DNA from: Citromicrobium sp.
GTDB taxonomy: Bacteria > Pseudomonadota > Alphaproteobacteria > Sphingomonadales > Sphingomonadaceae
Assembly: GCA_003248395.1 (NCBI GenBank)
Contig: QFNA01000014.1
Coordinates: 1 to 59,742 of the forward strand
Direction: 5' to 3'
Length of the DNA: 59,742 nt
Below are positions 44,257 through 53,804 of the stretch, piece after piece. The notes beneath the pieces are model-generated. The model saw only the letters and a list, made by a program, of their open reading frames with translations. It did no database searches and was not told where the DNA came from. Position numbers and translations under genes: made by a program. Position 1 is the first letter of the stretch; each line of letters opens with the position of its first letter.

Positions 44257-46404
44257 TTACTCTGCGCTGTTGTCGTCCATCAGCCGCTGCATCAGATAGA
44301 CCATCTGCAACGCCTGAAGCTGTGCACGTTGTTCGTTGTCGACGCCGCCGGAGTGGCCGCCGGTCATTTCCTCGTAATACCAGTAGGGCTCGCCCATTGC
44401 CTTTAACTTGGCGGCACCCTTGCGCGCGTGCGCGGGATGCGTCCGGTCGTCTGCGGTCGATGCCCAGAAAAACGGTTCGGGATAGTCCACGCCATCCTTT
44501 ATCATCTGGTAGGGTGAGTAGCCTTCGATCCAGGCGCGCTGCTCCGGAATGCGAGGATCGCCATACTCTCCGATCCACGATGCGCCGCGTCCGATCAGGT
44601 GATAGCGCAGCATGTCGAACAGCGGGATCTGGACGATGGCGGCATCGAACAGGTCGGGGCGCTGCGTGAACGCCGTGCCGACCAGCAACCCGCCTTGCGA
44701 TCCCCCCTGGATGCCGAGATGATCGGACGAGGTGAAGCCGCGTTTTACGAGATCTTCCGCGACCGCAATGAAATCGTCCCAGGTGCGCTGCTTGTTTTCG
44801 CGGATCGCCGTCTGGTGCCAATTCGGGCCGAATTCACCGCCACCGCGCATGTTGGCAAGCACATAGGCGCCGCCCTTTTCGACCCACAACTTGCCATTGG
44901 TGCCGAGGTAGCCGGGCAGGCGCGGCACCTGGAAGCCACCGTATCCGGTGAGGAGCGTGGCGGTGCTGCCGTCCGCAGCCATGCCCTTGGGCTTCACGAT
45001 AAAGTAGGGGATCTTGGTCCCGTCCTTGCTGGTCGCCTCGTGCTGTTCGACCGTCATGCCTTCGGGTTCGAAATAGGCAGGCGAAGTCTTGATGATTTCC
45101 GGGGCCGAGCTGCCGTCGGAGTAATACAGCGCGCTCGGCTCGAGGAAATTCGTGACCGAATACATGATCTGTTCGGTCTGGTCCGATGTCGCCGCAACGC
45201 CAACGGTGGCGTTGTCCGGGAGGACGATTTCGCTGCTCGACCATTTGCCGTCGGCGAAATCGAATTTCAGGACCTTGCCGACGACGTTGTCGAGGATGTT
45301 GATGTAGGCGCTCGATGCCGTCGAGCCGCCACCCTGCTTGGTCTGACGATCTCCCGGTGCCCAGACGAGCGTCTTCGTCGCACCATTCGGGTCGGCGAGC
45401 CATTCCTGAAGATCGGCAGAGATCAGCGAGTCCGCCGGGAAGGTGGTATCGCCCACCGTCCAGTCGACATCGGTCGACAGAAGCATCTGGCCGTCGGTAA
45501 TTCCGCCGAGCGCTGACTTCAGCGGCATGTCGAGCTTCACCCACTCGCCATCGCGTTGCAGATACCATTCGCGGTCATGGAAGGAGGTTCCACGCATGGC
45601 CGTATAGCCGTGCACGGTGCCAGCCGAATCGCGCAGCAGCGAAGCGCCTGCCCACACGTCGCTCGCTTGCCCGCGATAGATTTCCGGTGCGCTGGCCAGA
45701 TTGGTCCCGCGTTTCCAGAGGCGTGTCGTGAACGGATATTCGCTTTCGGTCAGCGTGCCGTCACCGAAATCGCGACTGACCAGCAGCGTATCGCGATCGA
45801 GCCATTCGACTCCGCCCTGGCTCTTGTCCTCGAGGACGAAACCGCCTTCGACAAACTGGCCGGTCGTCATGTCGAATTCGCGCAGAATGGTTGCGTCCTC
45901 GCCTCCATCGGACAGCGCGATCATGCACAGCCGGTCTTCTGGCGGCAGGCAGGTCGAGCCCTTGTAGACCCATTCCTTGCCTTCGGCCGCGGCGAGCGCA
46001 TCGACATCGAGCACGGTTTCCCATTGCGGATTGTCGGTGCGATAGCTTTCCAGCGTCGTGCGGCGCAGCAGGCCCTTCGGATTCTGCTTGTCCTGCCAGA
46101 AATTATACAGGCCGTCTGGACGAAACGAAACGAAAGGAATCTTGTCTTCGCTGTCGTAGATCGCCAGCGCCTCGGCCTTCAACTGCTCGAAGCGCGGGTC
46201 GGCGGTCATGTGGCCGGTCGTGCGTTCATTTTCCGCCCGGACCCAATCGAGCGCCTTCTCGCTACGGGCTTCCTCGAGCCAGATGTGCGGGTCCTGCTCG
46301 GGCCCCGGAATACCGTCTTGCGCGGCAACGGTGTCGGTGGTGGCGATTGTCATGGCAGCGGCCATGGCCAGCGCGGATACGAGTTTCAAGTACAGTCTCC
46401 CCAT
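44257..46404 (-). CDS. Prolyl oligopeptidase family serine peptidase (S9A), secreted
   Basis: ATG 46402-46404 gives 715 residues. A signal peptide (MGRLYLKLVSALAMAAAMTI...) ends near TVAAQ. A beta-propeller follows (HIWLEEARSEKALDWVRAEN at its start), then an alpha/beta-hydrolase domain with GYGGFQVPRLPGYLGTNGK, ANMRGGGEFGPNWHQ, nucleophile Ser in IQGGSQGGLLVGT, Asp in STADDRTHP and His in EMTGGHSGG. It should cleave peptides after proline in the periplasm. The gene is followed by a terminator. Confidence 0.92.
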   Translation of the reverse strand: MGRLYLKLVSALAMAAAMTIATTDTVAAQDGIPGPEQDPHIWLEEARSEKALDWVRAENERTTGHMTADPRFEQLKAEALAIYDSEDKIPFVSFRPDGLYNFWQDKQNPKGLLRRTTLESYRTDNPQWETVLDVDALAAAEGKEWVYKGSTCLPPEDRLCMIALSDGGEDATILREFDMTTGQFVEGGFVLEDKSQGGVEWLDRDTLLVSRDFGDGTLTESEYPFTTRLWKRGTNLASAPEIYRGQASDVWAGASLLRDSAGTVHGYTAMRGTSFHDREWYLQRDGEWVKLDMPLKSALGGITDGQMLLSTDVDWTVGDTTFPADSLISADLQEWLADPNGATKTLVWAPGDRQTKQGGGSTASSAYINILDNVVGKVLKFDFADGKWSSSEIVLPDNATVGVAATSDQTEQIMYSVTNFLEPSALYYSDGSSAPEIIKTSPAYFEPEGMTVEQHEATSKDGTKIPYFIVKPKGMAADGSTATLLTGYGGFQVPRLPGYLGTNGKLWVEKGGAYVLANMRGGGEFGPNWHQTAIRENKQRTWDDFIAVAEDLVKRGFTSSDHLGIQGGSQGGLLVGTAFTQRPDLFDAAIVQIPLFDMLRYHLIGRGASWIGEYGDPRIPEQRAWIEGYSPYQMIKDGVDYPEPFFWASTADDRTHPAHARKGAAKLKAMGEPYWYYEEMTGGHSGGVDNEQRAQLQALQMVYLMQRLMDDNSAE

Positions 46405-46502
46405 GCTTTTCCAGTAGCCTAGGGGATAGCGCGCCAATGGTGAAGGGGCCGCTGCCACTCGACGAACGGCTGACTCGGCGGGATATGCGTGGCCTGATTC
46501 GA

Positions 46503-46528
46503 AAAGGGCGACCAGCCGGCCGCCCTTT
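46503..46528 (-). terminator. Terminator of the atp operon
   Basis: Perfect 8-bp stem (AAAGGGCG 46503-46510 with CGCCCTTT 46521-46528, 10-base loop). On the minus strand it runs into TTTTCG. It lies 23 bases after the atpC stop. Confidence 0.85.
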
Positions 46529-46551
46529 ACAATTCCGCTAGTGAGGCAATG

Positions 46552-46809
46552 TCAGCCTTCTACGTGCTCTGCCAGCACTGTCAGGCCATTCTCGCCGACT
46601 TCGGCAAAACCGCCTCGTACCTCGATCGCCTCGGGCGTCGCGCCTTCGGTCTTGTAGATCTGCACCGCGCCGTCGCGGATTGTGGACATGAAGGGCGCAT
46701 GGCCCTCGAGCACGCCGAACTCGCCCTCCGTTCCGGGCACGACGACCATGTGGACATCTTCGGAACGGACCAGCTTGGCCGGTGTGACGAGTTCGAAGTG
46801 GAGGGCCAT
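46552..46809 (-). CDS. atpC: ATP synthase F1 epsilon subunit, short form
   Basis: An 85-residue epsilon subunit: FELVTPAKLVRSEDVHMVVV, PGTEGEFGVLEGHAPFMSTI and GFAEVGENGLTVLAEH. Only the N-terminal beta-barrel is present; the two-helix C-terminal inhibitory domain of the usual 130-140-residue protein is missing. Short forms are normal in sphingomonads, so I do not read this as damage. It begins 4 bases after atpD. Confidence 0.93.
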   Translation of the reverse strand: MALHFELVTPAKLVRSEDVHMVVVPGTEGEFGVLEGHAPFMSTIRDGAVQIYKTEGATPEAIEVRGGFAEVGENGLTVLAEHVEG

Positions 46810-46813
46810 GACC

Positions 46814-48163
46814 TTACGCGTCCTCGGCCAGCTTCTTGGCCTTTTCGACCGCCTGGTCGATGCCGCCGACCATGTAGAAGGCGGCTTCCGGCAGGTGATC
46901 GTATTCCTGGATCTTGCGCGCGCGCGCCACGGTCAGCTTATCTTCTTCGCTAAGCTCATCCATGCCAAGGATGGCAATGATGTCCTGCAGGCTCTTGTAT
47001 TTCTGGAGCGTTTCCTGAACGCGGCGGGCGGTGTTGTAGTGTTCCTCACCGACAACACGCGGTTCGAGAACGCGGCTGGTCGAGTCGAGCGGGTCGACCG
47101 CCGGATAGATGCCGAGTTCCGAGATCGCGCGCGACAGTGTGGTCGTAGCGTCGAGGTGGGCGAACGAGGTCGCCGGCGCCGGGTCGGTAAGGTCGTCGGC
47201 GGGAACGTAGATGGCCTGGACCGAGGTGATCGAACCCTTGGTGGTCGAGGTGATGCGTTCCTGCAAATTGCCCATGTCGGTCGACAAGGTCGGCTGATAG
47301 CCCACGGCCGAGGGAATACGGCCGAGCAGGGCCGACACTTCCGAACCCGCCTGCGTGAAGCGGAAGATATTGTCGACGAAGAACAGCACGTCCTGGCCTT
47401 CGACGTCGCGGAAATATTCCGCCATGGTCAGTCCCGAGAGAGCGACGCGGGCACGCGCGCCCGGAGGCTCGTTCATCTGGCCGAAGACGAGGGCAACCTT
47501 CGACCCTTCCGAGATCGCTTCGCCTTCGTCGTTCTTGGCGATGACGCCGGCGTCGAGGAATTCGTGGTAGAGGTCGTTCCCTTCGCGGGTACGTTCACCC
47601 ACACCGGCGAAGACGGACACACCGCCGTGGCCTTTCGCGATGTTGTTGATGAGTTCCTGGATGAGCACGGTCTTGCCCACGCCGGCGCCGCCGAACAGGC
47701 CGATCTTGCCGCCCTTTGCGTATGGTGCGAGCAGGTCGATGACCTTGATGCCGGTAACGAGGATGGCCGCTTCGGTCGACTGGTCGATGAACAGCGGAGC
47801 TTCCGCGTGGATCGGGCTGGTCTGCTCGGCGCCGATCGGGCCGCGTTCGTCGATCGGTTCACCGACGACATTCATGATACGGCCGAGCGTCTTCGGGCCC
47901 ACGGGCACGGAAATCTGCGACCCGGTATTGATCACGTCCTGGCCGCGCACGAGTCCGTCGGTGCCGTCCATGGCAATCGTCCGTACGGTATTCTCGCCGA
48001 GGTGCTGGGCGACTTCCAGAATAAGCGTGTTCTCGCCATTCCTGGTTTCAAGAGCCGTAAGGATCGGCGGCAGTTCACCCTGGAAGGCGACGTCGACGAC
48101 GGCGCCGATCACCTGGGAGATGACGCCATTGGGGCTCTGGTTCAATGCGGGTGCGGTGGCCAT
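46814..48163 (-). CDS. atpD: ATP synthase F1 beta subunit with an internal in-frame gap
   Basis: A 449-residue protein, shorter than the usual about 480-485. It has GGAGVGKTVLIQEL (P-loop), GERTREGNDLYHE, LFFVDNIFRFTQAG and the DELSEED region in GMDELSEEDKLTVARARKIQ. Then KIQ (Gln419) runs straight into EYDHLPEAAFYMVGG (Glu420). In every F1 beta subunit I know, about 36 residues starting RFLSQPF-VAEVFTG and ending shortly before EYDHLP lie between these. The gap is in frame at 46906/46907. Loss of this C-terminal helix bundle segment should disable coupling. The gene follows the lipoprotein and DUF4259 genes. Confidence 0.93.
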   Translation of the reverse strand: MATAPALNQSPNGVISQVIGAVVDVAFQGELPPILTALETRNGENTLILEVAQHLGENTVRTIAMDGTDGLVRGQDVINTGSQISVPVGPKTLGRIMNVVGEPIDERGPIGAEQTSPIHAEAPLFIDQSTEAAILVTGIKVIDLLAPYAKGGKIGLFGGAGVGKTVLIQELINNIAKGHGGVSVFAGVGERTREGNDLYHEFLDAGVIAKNDEGEAISEGSKVALVFGQMNEPPGARARVALSGLTMAEYFRDVEGQDVLFFVDNIFRFTQAGSEVSALLGRIPSAVGYQPTLSTDMGNLQERITSTTKGSITSVQAIYVPADDLTDPAPATSFAHLDATTTLSRAISELGIYPAVDPLDSTSRVLEPRVVGEEHYNTARRVQETLQKYKSLQDIIAILGMDELSEEDKLTVARARKIQEYDHLPEAAFYMVGGIDQAVEKAKKLAEDA

Positions 48164-48193
48164 GATGCTCTATCCTGGTTTGCTTGCTGCGGC

Positions 48194-48535
48194 TTAGCCG
48201 ACGCAGACGTTTTCCGGATCGGCGAAAACCCATTCGCCTTCGCCGGTCGTAAGGGTTGCCGAGTTACGACGGTATTCGTCTTCACCCAGGCCGAATTCGC
48301 AGATCACGTCGTCCGAACCGAGCCCGGCACGCTTGCACAATGCGGTGCTGACAGCATCCTCTTCGGGGCAGGCTTCGGCATATTTCTCGGTGAAGAGTGC
48401 CTGGTCGGGCGCGGGCAGCGACTGGACCGGTTCGGGCGCGGCAACGTCCGCTGCCGGTGCTTCGGCGGCAGGTTCTTCGCCGCAGGCGGCGAGAAGGGCG
48501 AGGGGGAGGAGGAGGGCAAGCTTTTTCACAGTCAT
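48194..48535 (-). CDS. Small lipoprotein inside the atp operon
   Basis: 113 residues. The signal is MTVKKLALLLPLALLAAC (lipid Cys). A Pro/Ala/Glu-rich linker is followed by a domain with Cys pairs (AEACPEEDAVSTALCKRAG, VICEFGLGEDEYRRN, ENVCVG). I do not recognise a family. It lies between the DUF4259 gene and atpD, same strand, a position with no gene in ordinary atp operons. Confidence 0.78.
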   Translation of the reverse strand: MTVKKLALLLPLALLAACGEEPAAEAPAADVAAPEPVQSLPAPDQALFTEKYAEACPEEDAVSTALCKRAGLGSDDVICEFGLGEDEYRRNSATLTTGEGEWVFADPENVCVG

Positions 48536-48557
48536 TTCCTACTTACACGGTGCGACA

Positions 48558-48938
48558 TCAGAGTCGCGAAATTGTCTCATCAACGTGGCGTTGCCATTCG
48601 GAGAATTCTTCGGCTTCAGACCAAAGTTCCTGCAATTCGCTGTCGTCACGAACACGCTCGGCAGCATGTTTGGCAGCCGACTTACGTTGGGCCGCATCAG
48701 TTGAGTTTGCTTTGGCCCAAGCCACCACTGTTTCAGAAAGTTGAGGGGAGGCATTGCCAAGTCCGGCAGCTACTACCTCACAGGCCGCCAAAACAATCGA
48801 TGCTTCCGGGGCCTCTACATAATCCTCTCCGAGGTCGAGGGCGGCATCTACGCTCAACCAGTTCGGCGAGCTCTCGAACTCATCCAGCCAATCTGCTGCG
48901 TCGTCATTCTCGTCGAACTTTGATCCCCACGCACCCAT
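48558..48938 (-). CDS. DUF4259-family protein inside the atp operon
   Basis: A 126-residue protein that opens MGAWGSKFDENDDAADWLDE, the characteristic start of DUF4259 proteins, then SIVLAACEVVAAGLGNASPQ and a charged helical C-terminus. Function unknown; family members are sometimes tied to immunity or toxin-neighbouring proteins, but nothing here shows that. Its ATG overlaps the atpG stop by one base (TAATG). Hand-counting four 60-base lines (48601-48840) gives about 55% G+C against about 70% for a line of atpA, suggesting recent gain. Confidence 0.8.
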   Translation of the reverse strand: MGAWGSKFDENDDAADWLDEFESSPNWLSVDAALDLGEDYVEAPEASIVLAACEVVAAGLGNASPQLSETVVAWAKANSTDAAQRKSAAKHAAERVRDDSELQELWSEAEEFSEWQRHVDETISRL

Positions 48939-49816
48939 TACAAGGCCTCCGCGCCGGCGATGATTTCAACGAGTTCGGTGGTAATCGCGGCCTGGCGGCT
49001 GCGGTTGTACTGGATGGTCAACTTCTGGATCAGATCGCCCGCATTGCGCGTCGCGTTGTCCATTGCGGTCATCGAAGCACCCTGTTCGGATGCCTCGCGC
49101 TCGAGCAGCGCGCCGAAGATCTGCGTCTTGACGTAGCGTGGCAGGAGTTCTTCGAGAATTTCCTCTTCGCCGGGCTCGTACTCGACAACGGCATCGCCGC
49201 CGGTCGCCGCAGTGTCGCCTTCGGGCGAAGGAACGGGGATCAGCTGGTCGACGGTCGGATCCTGCGCCAGTGCCGATTTGAAAATCGGATAGACGAGATG
49301 CGCGACGTCGAATTCGCCTTTCTCGAAGCGCTCGATAAGATCGTCGGCAATCGCTTCCGCTTCGTCGAATCCGGGGTTGCGCACGTCAGACGTATCGAAC
49401 CATTTTTCGATCCGGTCGGCATAGTCGCGCTTGATCGGCGCGCGGCCCTTCTTGCCGACGAGGTAGAACTGTACGTCCTTGCCCTCGGCGATCAGAGCCT
49501 TGGCCTTCGCCTTGGCGGCCTTGACGATATTGGCATTGAGACCGCCGCACAGGCCCTTGTCGGTGTTGACGACGACCAGCAGATGGCGGCGGTCATCGCC
49601 CGTGCCGCTCAAGAGACGCGGCGCGTTCTCGCCTCCTACCTTGCTCGCGAGCGAGGCCATGACGCCCGCCAGCCGTTCGGCATAGGGACGCGCAGCTTCC
49701 GCCGCAGCCTGCGCGCGGCGCAGTTTCGCCGCAGCAACCATCTGCTTGGCCTTGGTGATCTTCTGGGTCGACTTGACCGAGTTGATCCGGCCCTTGAGTT
49801 CCTTGAGACTAGCCAT
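48938..49816 (-). CDS. atpG: ATP synthase F1 gamma subunit
   Basis: A 292-residue gamma subunit: MASLKELKGRINSVKSTQKI and TKAKQMVAAAKLRRAQ at the N-terminus, VVVNTDKGLCGGLNANI in the middle, and ERASEQ-like LLEREASEQGASMTAMDNAT and IQYNRSRQAAITTELVEII at the C-terminus. It forms the rotating central stalk. The start overlaps the 58-residue membrane ORF by 8 bases. Confidence 0.96.
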   Translation of the reverse strand: MASLKELKGRINSVKSTQKITKAKQMVAAAKLRRAQAAAEAARPYAERLAGVMASLASKVGGENAPRLLSGTGDDRRHLLVVVNTDKGLCGGLNANIVKAAKAKAKALIAEGKDVQFYLVGKKGRAPIKRDYADRIEKWFDTSDVRNPGFDEAEAIADDLIERFEKGEFDVAHLVYPIFKSALAQDPTVDQLIPVPSPEGDTAATGGDAVVEYEPGEEEILEELLPRYVKTQIFGALLEREASEQGASMTAMDNATRNAGDLIQKLTIQYNRSRQAAITTELVEIIAGAEAL

Positions 49817-49984
49817 CTGACAGCTGCTTTCTCATCGCGTATCTTACCAGTGCAAAAGCTATCGCACCCACCACCAAGCCATAAATGAACTCGTCGCCAC
49901 GGTCGGGCTGCTCCGCCCCAAGCATGAGAAATGTAGCTAACCCGGCCAGGATGGCGATCAATGCGGCAAAGAGGTTCGGATTCA

Positions 49985-49985
<1 letters not shown>
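49809..49985 (-). CDS. 58-residue two-helix membrane protein between atpA and atpG
   Basis: ATG 49983-49985 overlaps the atpA stop (TGATG), and the stop TAG overlaps the atpG start. The product MNPNLFAALIAILAGLATFL... has helix 1 (LFAALIAILAGLATFLML), a polar loop (GAEQPDRGDEF), helix 2 (IYGLVVGAIAFALVRYA) and a basic tail (MRKQLSDG). The coupled position and intact frame argue for a real gene that is easily missed because it lies within a longer shadow frame. It is not one of the eight classical F1Fo subunits; a role in ATP synthase biology is only an inference from position. Confidence 0.75.
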
Positions 49986-51514
<1,529 letters not shown>

Positions 51515-51526
51515 GATTTGTGTCCT

Positions 51527-52081
51527 TTAAGCCTTCATGGCCTGGGATAGCGAATTGAGACGGGTGCGGATCGAGGCATCTATGCGCTTCGATCCGATGG
51601 TAACGACGAGACCGCCAAGCAGGTCGGGGTTGACTTTCGTCGTCAGTTTTACAGTGCGGCCTTCGCGCGCGGTCAGCTTGGCCTTGAGCTGGTCGACCTG
51701 CGCATCGGTGAGCGGGTGGGCGCTGGCCACTTCAGCAGCGACTTCCCCGCGCTGGGCCGCGGCGATGCTGCGAAACGCGCGGATGATGCCGGGCAGTTGG
51801 CCGAGACGGCGGTTCTGCGCGAGCGTGCCGAGAAACTTTTGCGTCAGGTCGGACAGGCCCATGATGGCCGATACGCCCCACAGTGCCTTTTCGGCAGCAG
51901 CCCGCGTCACCCGCGGATTGGTGGTCAGCGTCTTGAGCTCGACCGATTCGGCAAGGCCGGCCTCAACCTTTTCGAGGTCCGATTCGACTGCGGTCACCGT
52001 TCCGGCCTCGCTGGCCAAATCGAACAGGGCAGAAGCATAGCGCCCTGCCAGGCTAGCCTGAATACCGGCGGAAATATCCAC
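51527..52081 (-). CDS. atpH: ATP synthase F1 delta subunit
   Basis: A 184-residue delta/OSCP subunit: SLAGRYASALFDLASEAGTV at the N-terminus and the C-terminal signature VNPDLLGGLVVTIGSKRIDASIRTRL. It connects F1 to the peripheral stalk. The Fo genes atpBEF are not in this window, consistent with the separate F1 operon of alphaproteobacteria. Confidence 0.95.
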   Translation of the reverse strand: MDISAGIQASLAGRYASALFDLASEAGTVTAVESDLEKVEAGLAESVELKTLTTNPRVTRAAAEKALWGVSAIMGLSDLTQKFLGTLAQNRRLGQLPGIIRAFRSIAAAQRGEVAAEVASAHPLTDAQVDQLKAKLTAREGRTVKLTTKVNPDLLGGLVVTIGSKRIDASIRTRLNSLSQAMKA

Positions 52082-52095
52082 GCGTCTCTCGTCCT

Positions 52096-53700
52096 CTAGG
52101 GTCCGGAAAAAGATTCTGTCGGTCCAAGCCGAAAGCAGGCGAAAATGAGTCGCCCCGGCAAGGTTGGCGCGCGCCTAGCAAAGGGGTCGCCGCAAGGCAA
52201 GACGGCTGCGCGAAGACTCTGCTCCGCGCCTGCCCCGTCCGCGCCGCATTGGGGTGCGGAATATTTGCTCCGTGCCTCGCGCGCTTGCGCCATTTCGCCG
52301 CGCGACAGCAGATAGCGTTCGGTGCGGAAGACCTGCCGACTCGGATCGAAGCTGTTGACCGAGACCGCGTCTTCCTCGTTCGGCACGAACACGCGCGACC
52401 AGTTGCCCGAGGCGTAGCCGTATTGGGTGCGTTCGTTGACGCAGCCTTCGGTGGTCCAGTCGAAGGCGACGTCGTCCACCTGAGCGCTGGTGACCCTGCT
52501 GCGTTCCGGGACGAGGCGGCAGGTCAGCGCCACATCGCTTCCCGCAGCCGCATCGGCCTCGTCGCTTCCGCTTTCCGCGCCGTCCTGCATGGCCGCGGCG
52601 ACGCGGCGATCGATTTCGGCAAGGCCGGGTCGGGTAAAGTAAGCTATCAGCGCGACGATCACGAGGAATGCCGCGATGCAGAAAGCGATGTGCGCTGGTT
52701 TGCGCCGCTGGGCGGCATCCTCCGCCGCGGGATCGATCCGGTCGATTCGGAGCCACGCCCACAGGGCCGCCGCAAAGCCGAGCAATACGAGCAGGAAGGC
52801 GAGCGCCATCCGGTCGTCGCGATCCTGCGTGACGCCCATCTGCGCCTCGAGCAGGGCACGCTCGCGCTGTTCGCGCGTGAGTTCGGCGCGCTGGGCCATG
52901 CTCTGGCGCGCTTCGAGCTGCTCGCGCTCGACGCGTTCACGCTCTGCCTGGTCGAGGTCCGCGAGCGAACGGCACGGCATCTCATTGGTCCGGGGAGCGA
53001 TGTCGTTTTCGCGCAGGAACGGAATCAGCTCGCGATTCGAGACGGCGAAAAAGAATTCCGCATCGCCGCCCTGATTGTCGGCTCCGAAACTGTTCACCCC
53101 GACCACCCGGCCGCAAGCATCCAGCAGCGGTCCGCCCGAATTCCCGCGCGCGATCGGGGCGGTATGCAGGATCGTATCGAACTGGCGGCTGGGGCGCTCC
53201 CCCGAGATGTAGCCACGGCTTTTGACGGGTGGCTGGCTGCTGAAAATATCGGAGATATCCAGCCCCTGCGCACGATCGACATTCATCGGATAGCCGACGC
53301 TGGTCACTTCTCCGCTGCTGGTCGGCGGAGAGGAAGACAGCGTCAGAGGCGGCAGGCGCATGTCGCCGGTCAATTGCACCAGCGCCAGATCGTTGCGCGC
53401 GCTGATCGCCAGCAGGCGGCCATAGACGCCTTCGCCGCCACCGTTGGGAACGATGCCGATCTGCAGCCGCTCGTCCACCATCGCATCGCGGACGACATGG
53501 GCATTCGTGACGATCGTCGTGCCATTGACGGCAAAGCCGGTTCCATGGCTGATCGGGATCAGTTCTTCGCCATCGGTTCCGATGATGACGACGCGGACCA
53601 CGCCCCGCGCGGCGGCGTCGATATCGGCAGGCTCGGCCCGCGCGTGATGTCCGGCGGCCAGCGCGAGCAAGACTGCGAAGAGCGTAAGAAAGTACCGCAT
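52096..53700 (-). CDS. Trypsin-like serine protease (DegP/HtrA-type fold) with C-terminal membrane region
   Basis: ATG 53698-53700 gives 534 residues. A signal peptide (MRYFLTLFAVLLALAAGHHA) leads to a trypsin-like domain: His in TIVTNAHVVRDA, Asp in NDLALVQLTGD, Ser in ARGNSGGPLLDACGRVV. A coiled-coil-like segment follows (ERERVEREQLEARQSMAQRA), then two helices (MALAFLLVLLGFAAALWAWL; IAFCIAAFLVIVALIAYF) and a Cys-containing extracellular domain. No PDZ domain is seen. The last about 40 residues look like translated leader DNA of atpH, only 14 bases away. The natural 3' end may be altered. Confidence 0.82.
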   Translation of the reverse strand: MRYFLTLFAVLLALAAGHHARAEPADIDAAARGVVRVVIIGTDGEELIPISHGTGFAVNGTTIVTNAHVVRDAMVDERLQIGIVPNGGGEGVYGRLLAISARNDLALVQLTGDMRLPPLTLSSSPPTSSGEVTSVGYPMNVDRAQGLDISDIFSSQPPVKSRGYISGERPSRQFDTILHTAPIARGNSGGPLLDACGRVVGVNSFGADNQGGDAEFFFAVSNRELIPFLRENDIAPRTNEMPCRSLADLDQAERERVEREQLEARQSMAQRAELTREQRERALLEAQMGVTQDRDDRMALAFLLVLLGFAAALWAWLRIDRIDPAAEDAAQRRKPAHIAFCIAAFLVIVALIAYFTRPGLAEIDRRVAAAMQDGAESGSDEADAAAGSDVALTCRLVPERSRVTSAQVDDVAFDWTTEGCVNERTQYGYASGNWSRVFVPNEEDAVSVNSFDPSRQVFRTERYLLSRGEMAQAREARSKYSAPQCGADGAGAEQSLRAAVLPCGDPFARRAPTLPGRLIFACFRLGPTESFSGP

Positions 53701-53804
53701 GCGTGCGCTGTAATGGCCGCGCACCGGTTTGACCGCAAGCTTCGGGATGCTCGAGCACGAATTAGTCGGCAATTGGACCCGAAGACGCTTATGGAGTCAG
53801 GTGC

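Noticed and set aside
46552..46809. Truncated AtpC as another deletion
   Set aside because: 85-residue epsilon subunits lacking the C-terminal helices are usual in sphingomonads, and start and stop contexts are normal.
46682..49888. 1068-residue plus-strand open frame opposite atpD to atpG
   Set aside because: Antisense to the atp genes with composition typical of a shadow frame and no recognisable domain.
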